NCBI RefSeq assembly: GCF_905475395.1
Contig: NC_058339.1
Span: 23,568,001-23,632,000 of the forward strand
Length of the DNA stretch: 64,000 nucleotides
Direction of reading: 5' to 3'
Source: Chrysoperla carnea
Taxonomy: Eukaryota > Arthropoda > Insecta > Neuroptera > Chrysopidae
The notes beneath the pieces are model-generated. The model was not told the DNA's origin and made no database searches. It saw only the letters and a list, made by a program, of their open reading frames with translations. This document shows positions 40,901 through 49,900 of the stretch, in pieces. A program made the position numbers and the translations under genes. Each line of letters starts with the position of its first letter. Position 1 is the stretch's first letter.

Positions 40901-43900
40901 GGTGCAGCGTAAAAATGCTGGCAAGTCTGAATAGATTTACAACATTGCATATGTTATATAAAGTAAATTTTCAATTTATAGGATATTATAACAGCGCTTT
41001 TTAAAATACGTTCATGCCTAAAATCATTGTCATCTTTCTTCGATAAAGTATAGAGTGTGGGTAATAGAGGATCGAAATAAATTTTTTTATTACTTTAGAT
41101 GAAGAATTCTCACTTCATAAATAGAAAAGTGAAGTTGGTTTTTAAAAATCTTTACTTGTATGCAATATATGAACGTTTAAAACTCATAATTAAACAAAGA
41201 GGAAGATACCCACTATTGACGTCATACGTGGGTATCGCCATAGAGATTTAGATATAAAACTTTGTTTTGCTAAAAGGACATGGGAATCTTTGAATGCAAT
41301 CTTTGATTGCTTATAACTTCTTCGGTTTTTTATCAATTTTAATTTCATTTTCAAATTTTGTAATGGTATAAAGTAAAGTTTTACATTTTAATGGGTAGGT
41401 AATACGGCAAACCGACATCAGGATTATTCTCTATTATGTTATTTTGTCTTTTGCATTTTAAATGTGCCCTTCGTCTCTTTATTATTTTTACATGATGCCC
41501 ATTTTGAAAGTCTTTGTCAATACAGTTTGTTTTGAACATTATAAAATACGAAATATAAAAATTTTATTAAACTTTATATATTTTAAAACAATATGCAATA
41601 CACGGTAACCAATTGGTGTGGATATCGCGAAGTCAGTATAGTTGTATAGAAGCCTATTCAATACAAAAATATTACTTAGACTAACATAGATGCCACAGTA
41701 TCTGTTTCTATACCATACTAGCATTGTAGTAAACGCAATACAAATAACATAAGTATTAAGAACGTAAAACTCGAATGGAGAAGGTAGAACGAAAATAAGC
41801 CCTACCTGGGCGAGGTCTAGTTCTCTCGGTAGTTCCGTACTTTGCACTGCGCATCAGACTGTTTTTGTTTTCAATTTTTTTTTCTTTTTCAATCAATTGA
41901 AACTGATTGAAAACATCTTCAATCACTCAGACAGTCTGATGCACAGTACGAACTACATAACGACCTATGACTAGACCCCGCCCAGATAGGGGGTATAGAA
42001 TTAAATTCAGCCACGGGCTTTTATGTCCTTATTATATACGTTCTTGCGTAATGCATTTCTTACCGTGTACTTTCTTTTGCCAATGTAACATAATAGTTAC
42101 GCTTAATTGAATACCTGCCCCAGGGAATAATTGTTACGTAATACTTAAATGTTTCCTATCGATAATTTACTTAACGTAGGTACTCTTGTAGAACGATACT
42201 CGCATCATCTACTCATATTGATATTAATATTTATTCATAAAAAAGTGTATTATTTTTTAGCCAATGTTTTATTTAAATTTTCTATTCTTTTTCGTATATT
42301 CCTCGTATGATAAACTCGTACAGAAACCAATTGGTCGATGACAAACGAAATACGACAAAAGATCCGGTGAACAAATAATTCAAGCCAAAATAACCATGAT
42401 CAAACGAGATTAAAATAATCGATGGCAAGTTATCAAATATAACTAGTGACAATATTTGGGATTCTGTGATTACGATCCTCCTTTGATCCATGAGTTGTTC
42501 AGGATTAATTGGGGTCTAATAAGCCCAAGTCTGCGGATTTTTATTATATAAAGAGGTAATTTATTACGACTAATAGCTTGTTTTGAAGAAAAAATGCAAA
42601 ATTTGATCGGTTATTTTAGACAAAGGTTATTTTGTCATTGATTCTTTAATCATCAGTGATGAAACCAATAAACTGTGTTAATTGACAGTTTTTTATTGCC
42701 CTTCTATTATTACGGGCCTGTAAATTCATACCGGAAATTCTTACATTATTAAATTTTTTTATTCAACATTATTATAAAATTCACATGTTTATTTCAATTG
42801 TTGCTATTTTCTATTTTTTATTAAGGTCAATCAATACCTAAAATAACTCAAAACTAAATTACATCGAACATTAAGGCTTTCTATATTTGATATAAAAAAT
42901 CTTAATAGAACTGAAAATTGTTTACTTATTACTAGACTATATTTTTAATGCATTAAACAAGTAATGTGCAAATATATAATATTCCCCGGAGGACAATTTA
43001 AAAAATTATTATTATATGCATAACATGATTGATTTGTTATCAATTAAATCACAATTGATTTAACATTAACGATATGATTATCATATTAATTAAATCGAAG
43101 ATAAAATTTACAACTTAATAAAAATTATCATAATTATATATTGTTAGTATAATTATATTGCCAATGCACGGATATAAAAATGTAAAAAATGAAATTTATC
43201 TGTTATATGTTTTTTTTTCACAATTTTAAATGAAACGCCTACATAAAACAATATATTAGTTTCTTGATATTTAGCTGTTTTTCACTGGGGAATTTCCTAT
43301 TCAAAACATTGATTGTAGAACTCAATAAACTATGCAGTAATTTTGTAAAATAAATCAACAAAAATCAAAAAGGATGGAAACAAAGGACCACATTTAACAC
43401 TGATTTCATTTTTGGTTGAGAATTTCTTGAAACTCTAGATACAAGAATTAAAATCCTTGAAATAGCAAAAATGTGGACTTTCTATATACCCAGACAATAA
43501 GCTGTATCAAGAAAAACGCTCTAAACGAAAAAAGAGAGGCTCAAAGAGATACATCTTACATCGGCATTGATTTCGACCTAATCGTTCAAATTTAATTAAA
43601 AGCTCACTCTGATCTATAACTAGTACGAATTAGAAGAACACTTTATATAAGGTTAGCTTATATTGACTGTCCACGAAGGGCACACTTAGGCTACAGAACC
43701 CATTGTAGTAACATACATGTGTTTTACCACCCTTTCCGCTGATAATTTCATTCATCAGCTCCTCAATTTCAGAGCCCGAGTGCACCTCCTTCATGGATAT
43801 ACCATGCACTATACCAGTCCATCACACCTTTTAATTAAATTAATTTTTGTTGGGACGACGGGAATCGAACCCGCTACCCTATGCATACCGCGAACGGAAT

Positions 43901-46900
43901 TGGATACGGTTAAGGTGTATGTACTGAACTATTAGGGTTGGGAAAACTTTATATTAAAATGTTGATTCTTATGAAAAGTCATACATCATTACCCGACTGC
44001 GCGACGCAAAAGAGTGGTAATGTTTCTATCAGTTTATGTACTGCCGCACTTAAGACATCCAAGGACCAACACTTTTATTGATTAAATTTATGACCAAAAT
44101 AGTAATCTTGAAAATATTGCGAACAAGTCCCAAAAATATTTCAATATAAGCAAAAATCATTTACTAAGAAATTATTCATCTTTTGTTTTGTCTATATACC
44201 ACGTAGACCTTTGATCACGTTTTTGCAACGCATAAATTTATCAAATGTTGTATAAATTTATCGTTTGTGATAGGGTTAAAGATTACCAACTGTCTAAATA
44301 TCACTAAACAAAATATGGTGATTATTTTCAATAAACTTCTAGTTTGCATTTTATAGAAGGTATATAGGAGGTAACTTAAATTCAAGTTAGCTTGTCAAAC
44401 AACATAACGAATTGTTCTGTTAAGGTCGTTCACATTTAGCTAATTCATTAAAATGAATAAATAAATTTATAAACCTATTATTACCACCATCCGTAAAGAT
44501 CTTACCTTTATCAAACAGTACAGTCATATTTAATTTATATTTAAGGCGTGATGGTATACAGTGAATACCAATTAAAACTTATATAAGCATATAATAATTA
44601 ATCTTGTATAATCAATTTCAATAATAGACCAATTACACAGGTCAGCCAAAAAAATATTTGCAAGTAACATTTATAGGATATTATTGATAAACTAGCAGAT
44701 ACCCGCCCGCATTGTTCGGCAACTTCTCCTTTAAAAACTATCACTATCACGTTATAGCCCTCCCTTTTGTTCACAAATTTATGGATTTTAAATTTTTTGG
44801 CGGTGAATTGTTTTTGAAAACGAAGTTTTGCCCATGATACTAGCTGGCATTGTAACTTTCTGTAGGTCAATCATTAAATTAACCCGATTTTTATACTTTT
44901 TGGATCAAAATTAACCTATCCACCGAATTTTATCAAATTCCAAAACAAAAATTATTTTGCGTTTTTCTCGATTTGTTCAAAGGGACACGCCAAAAAACTT
45001 CTAAAAAATCGAGTCTCTTAATCGAGGCCCAAAGAGATCAAAGAGTTAAGAGCTTTCATTTAATTTTTATTGAGAAATTAACAAGATAAAAAAACGTTCA
45101 AATTCAGTCTATTTTAACAATTGTTCGAAGCTCTTAATGTGAATTATGATGCCATTATTTCTACTATGACGGTGTTTCCAGATAAATGTTTTGCGTTGGT
45201 TGTGTATGGATCCAGAAACACAAGATTTTTAAATGGAAGTCACTGTGTATATCATTCATTTGTTTATAAACATTCCTATAAAAATATGTTATTCTTTTTT
45301 TTTATAATATACAAAGTGGGTCTGCAAGGTAGACAAGAAATTAAATTTTTTACTTAATCTCTTTCTTAAAAATCAATTTTTTTGTATCATAACTTTATTT
45401 ACCAAGAAGAATAAGATATGAGCTGCTAATGATAAAATAAGGAAGATATTTTCTTGAAAGAATTAAATCATTAATTAATTTTAATACTTGTTTTTTTTTC
45501 TTTGATAAAATCCAAAATTTTTATGTCTCAAAACTTAAAGTACTGTTTATCAATAATTTTTTATAAAAGAATAATTTATCCAAATACATACATATTATGT
45601 TTACATAATATCATAAAACCGCCTTGATAATGAATTTTGAGCCTCTCAAATTAAAATAGTCGTTTAACCTTTTAATTTTCTGACAGAAAGTGATTGCTTT
45701 CAGTCGGAAATTAGAAATCAAACACTTGCTGATATCTTTACTCTTTGAGTCGTTCAGCATTAACTGCTAATTCTAGGTCATTAGGAGTGCAAAGTTTTAA
45801 TGGTTTACATAATGGTGTTGATAGTTTGTAACGAAAGAGAGCGCATGATTAGTAGAAATCCACGAGCACCGAATATCTGAGGACCTTTAAAAATATACAT
45901 ACATTATATACCAAATTTTGACAGGAATGACTAAGTTACTTTATAAGACCGTCAATAATTTTTGGTGAAGTGTATTCTGTGTATTTGGAACTTTCAAAAT
46001 CATAGCTCTGTTCTACTGTTCAAGCGATCGTACCCCAGAAGTTTTTGGAGCAGTCCGAGATTGCTGTTCTAGATTAGCCTAGTACCGTGTGATTTTGGTC
46101 TCTTTCCACAGATCATCAGGTAGTTCGAAGATCTAGCTAGTGGAATATAATATATATTACGCGGTTTGAATGTATACATAAGTGTATCGGCAGAATTTTA
46201 TTTTTTTATATCTAGCTAGGATTTTATATACTTAAGAAACACTCTGGCATGTGCTAGTTTCAACGAGTTTATGATATTTCGATCCCATCAGATTAGCAGC
46301 CGCAATAAAGGAGAAGAGAAAATAATTTTGTAATCATGTAACAAATTTTTTAAACAAGTTTAAATGTTTTAATATTTACGTTTGTTCTAGATCGTATGCT
46401 CTAAAATACAAAATTATTAGCTAAAATAGAAGTTTATTCAAAGTTTCAAAAAATGTAATTTTCCTGAATTTTACGTGACCAAAAAGTTGTTAATTTGATA
46501 TATAAAGATCATACCCCCATCATGGTTTATTACGATTGTTTTAGTCACTCTATGTTCAACAAGTTATTAACTACAAAAGAAATACCGCTCTGATAAATAA
46601 TTTTGATAGTGAAAGCTAATGTAAAAACTTTTTCATATAACCTTTACGATTATCAAAATCACATTTTTAATGAATTCTTTGATGTGATAGTATGTTTGTT
46701 ACTATGACGATAATTATTAAAATCATTGCAAATGAGTGACATAGTAGTTTCTTAGTATATTCCATTTGAAAATTAATTAAACTCGTTTTGCATCATTATA
46801 AAATACATTAGATTAGATTCTAAGAAATTTAAATCATTTATAACCTAGAAACTTTTAACAAATTTCATTAGAATAATTACTCAAGACACACCAAGGTAAC

Positions 46901-49900
46901 TAAGCTTTTCTAAGACCTTTCTTGAATAACGGGAAAATTGTTTTTTTCTAGCTACAGGCCGACAGAAATTTAATTTTCTTATGCAATGCAGTGTTATATG
47001 TTCTAGGTCAAACTGTACCTACAATAGTTGTTTAACATAACTTTTAGCCGTTTTACAGAACAGTTCCGTTATGCATAACAGCTGAACGACGTTCAGCTGT
47101 GATAATTGATAATTGGGACCTGCAACACGCCAACTGGCGATATTAATTCGTACTAATTAAAACAGATAGTGCACCCGCTTCCGATAGTTCGAATTTACAC
47201 TACCAGATAGCAATAAATGTACTAACCATTTTAAAGGCTAATCAAAATATTCAAATTCATAGCACATTAATCTCGCCAACTGACGATAATAATTTGTAAT
47301 AACTAAAACAGGATGTGGATCCATTTTCAGTAATATGTATTTAGACTACCAGGTTACTCACCATTCTTCAATGATAGGATAATCTTTAATTGAATACATA
47401 TATTTTTGCAATGCGAAAGTGATTGATTTGCTCAATTTTGTTAAGGGAAAATTCTATTAGTTGACGCAGCCCCTGTATTACCGGATTTTTTTTTCCAATT
47501 AGAGTTGGAAGGTTGATAAGGATTATTAATCACTTATGGAGAGTTAAAATTAAGCTCAAATTAATTTTAGCTGGTAGAGTTTATTTAAACCAAAATGGCA
47601 CCGACCAAGACAGAGTGTATGATGTATATGTATGTGCATTTGTATCTGCACTCTTTCTTGTTCGGTGCTACTTTGGTTTGAACGAATTTTACGAATACGA
47701 GTTATAACAAAAACATCAGCATACAGGAATAACTATTACTTTTTGTTTTTGTTTACTTTGAATCATGCATACGATATTTATTTACATCATGGTCTCTCGA
47801 TTATAATTGATGATTTTTAATATGTACATACAGCGTAAACTAAATATTGACAAATATCTTGTCTAGTAATCTTAATTAAAATTTATTTAGGAATAACTAG
47901 TTTAACTAATAAAAAATTAACTTTCAGTTTTAGTAAGACCAACCAAATTTTCTCTATACAAAATTCAAATTCAACAAACAAAAACGAAATTTGCAATTAA
48001 AATCCAATTATTATTAATAAACAATTTATCCAAATATTTATGAAATTTACTTTCGCAATATTCATAAAATTATACCTTAAGGATTCAAATTTAAATAAAG
48101 TTTATTTAATTATAAATATTAAAAAAAAGAAAAAAGATAGATAACTTGTTTCCTATCAAACAAGTGAAAACAAACAATTGACTGAGTTATTTGTTGAAAT
48201 ACCATGTATAGTCAGTGTTGATTACTCTGCCACATTACACATACATACATGTCACACATATATAACGGATATACCCATAAAATACATACTACACAATTTG
48301 CTCTCTCACGGATAAACAATGGTATTAACGAAAAAATGTTTCAAACAAAAATTGTTTATTTTTTACATTTAAACTGTTAAGCTATCCTTAACGGTTTACA
48401 AAATGTGGCAAGAACCAATTGACCTATGTTGCTCATTTACGAACTTGACCTCACTTTTTACGTCTTAAACACGCTATAAAAATTTCAGCTTGATATCTCT
48501 TTTCTTTTTTGAGTAATCGTGACAGACGTCAGACAGCAGACGACAGACAGACCACCGGAAATGGACTAATTAGGTGATTTTATGAACACCTATACCAAAA
48601 TTTTGTTCATAGCATTAATATTTTTAAGCGTTACAAACTTGGAACTAAACTTAGTATAACTTGATATATTTCATATACATGGTATAAAAATGTATAAACA
48701 ATATCTATCAAAAAGAAGAAACAATATTTCTAATTTGTAAAAAAAAAAACATCTCGCACGCAAATTGACAATTAAAAAGATTTTTTAATTTCATTTTTAT
48801 TTTGTTCTTTTATTATTAGTTTAATTAAATAATTATTCGAGTACAAGTTGACCCATTTCTTTCTTAATTAATTTATATTGCTTTTTCATTATATATCGTT
48901 TTGTATTGATATATTCTGTATATATAAACCCTTTCGGCAAACATAATTACATTCAGTTTGTTCGTTTGTATAAATGAAAATAAAAATATATTTTATATAT
49001 TGCATGTGTATTTACTTTAATCAATAATATCGAGGAAAGCGCCTAATTAGTAAAGCCAATTATCCCTATAATAAATGTGAAAGTAAGGATGTTTGTTTGT
49101 TTGTTTGTTTGTTACGCTTTCACGCCAAAACTACCGAATGATTTTTAATGAAACTGTACAGCAATATAGCTCATATATCAGAAGAACACATGAGCTATAA
49201 ATTATAAAGATGTAGATAGATATTTATAAAACAAAATTTAAAAAAAGTGTTGTGGAAGGGGAATAATTGAGATCAAGAGAGGTGGAGGCTATAAAGCGGT
49301 GGTTTTTCGGAAACTTTAAAGAAGCGTTTGAAAAATAATTGAAATTAGGCAATATTTGATCAAATCGACAAAATGCACGATCCTTTATAACAACACACGT
49401 GCGATTATTTCTTTCTTCTCGTTTATTTTATGGGCACATCTTCTGGAAATTTTAAATTTATACAAGCCTTGTCATTCAAAACAAGCACTTAATTTTAAAT
49501 CATGAAACATCTTGTTGTCATTGAGAATTTTATTTATAGAATTACTTTTCCAACAGCTTTTAATTCCGTTTTATATAATTTTTTTTATTTCCTCTGAAAA
49601 AATGGCTTCATTTTTTAGTGAAATTAGAATAAAATTCAAGAAGAATAAAATTATTTTTTTTCTTGGGAAAACATGAATTCGCGGTGGAATCTCTATCTAT
49701 GCAAAAATAGAAATAATGATTTTCTTCTCAAGTGCTTTCTCTATTTTTACTGTCCGGGTAGAATTTTATAATGGATTTTAAACTAACTTCCCGGTGAGCT
49801 AGAAACTTGAAATTTGGACTATAGCTCAAAAGTGGATGACAATGCATAAAAAAAAGAAGAATAACGAAAGAGAATATTTTTTGATTTGATAAAATTAAAG

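Noticed and set aside
41539-41847. 102-codon minus-strand open frame
   Set aside because: It starts inside the MITE at 41800-41992 and has no domain.
43717-43935. 72-codon open frame containing [17 protein letters not shown]
   Set aside because: It translates the tRNA-related head of a SINE; this phrase is a known type of false protein prediction.
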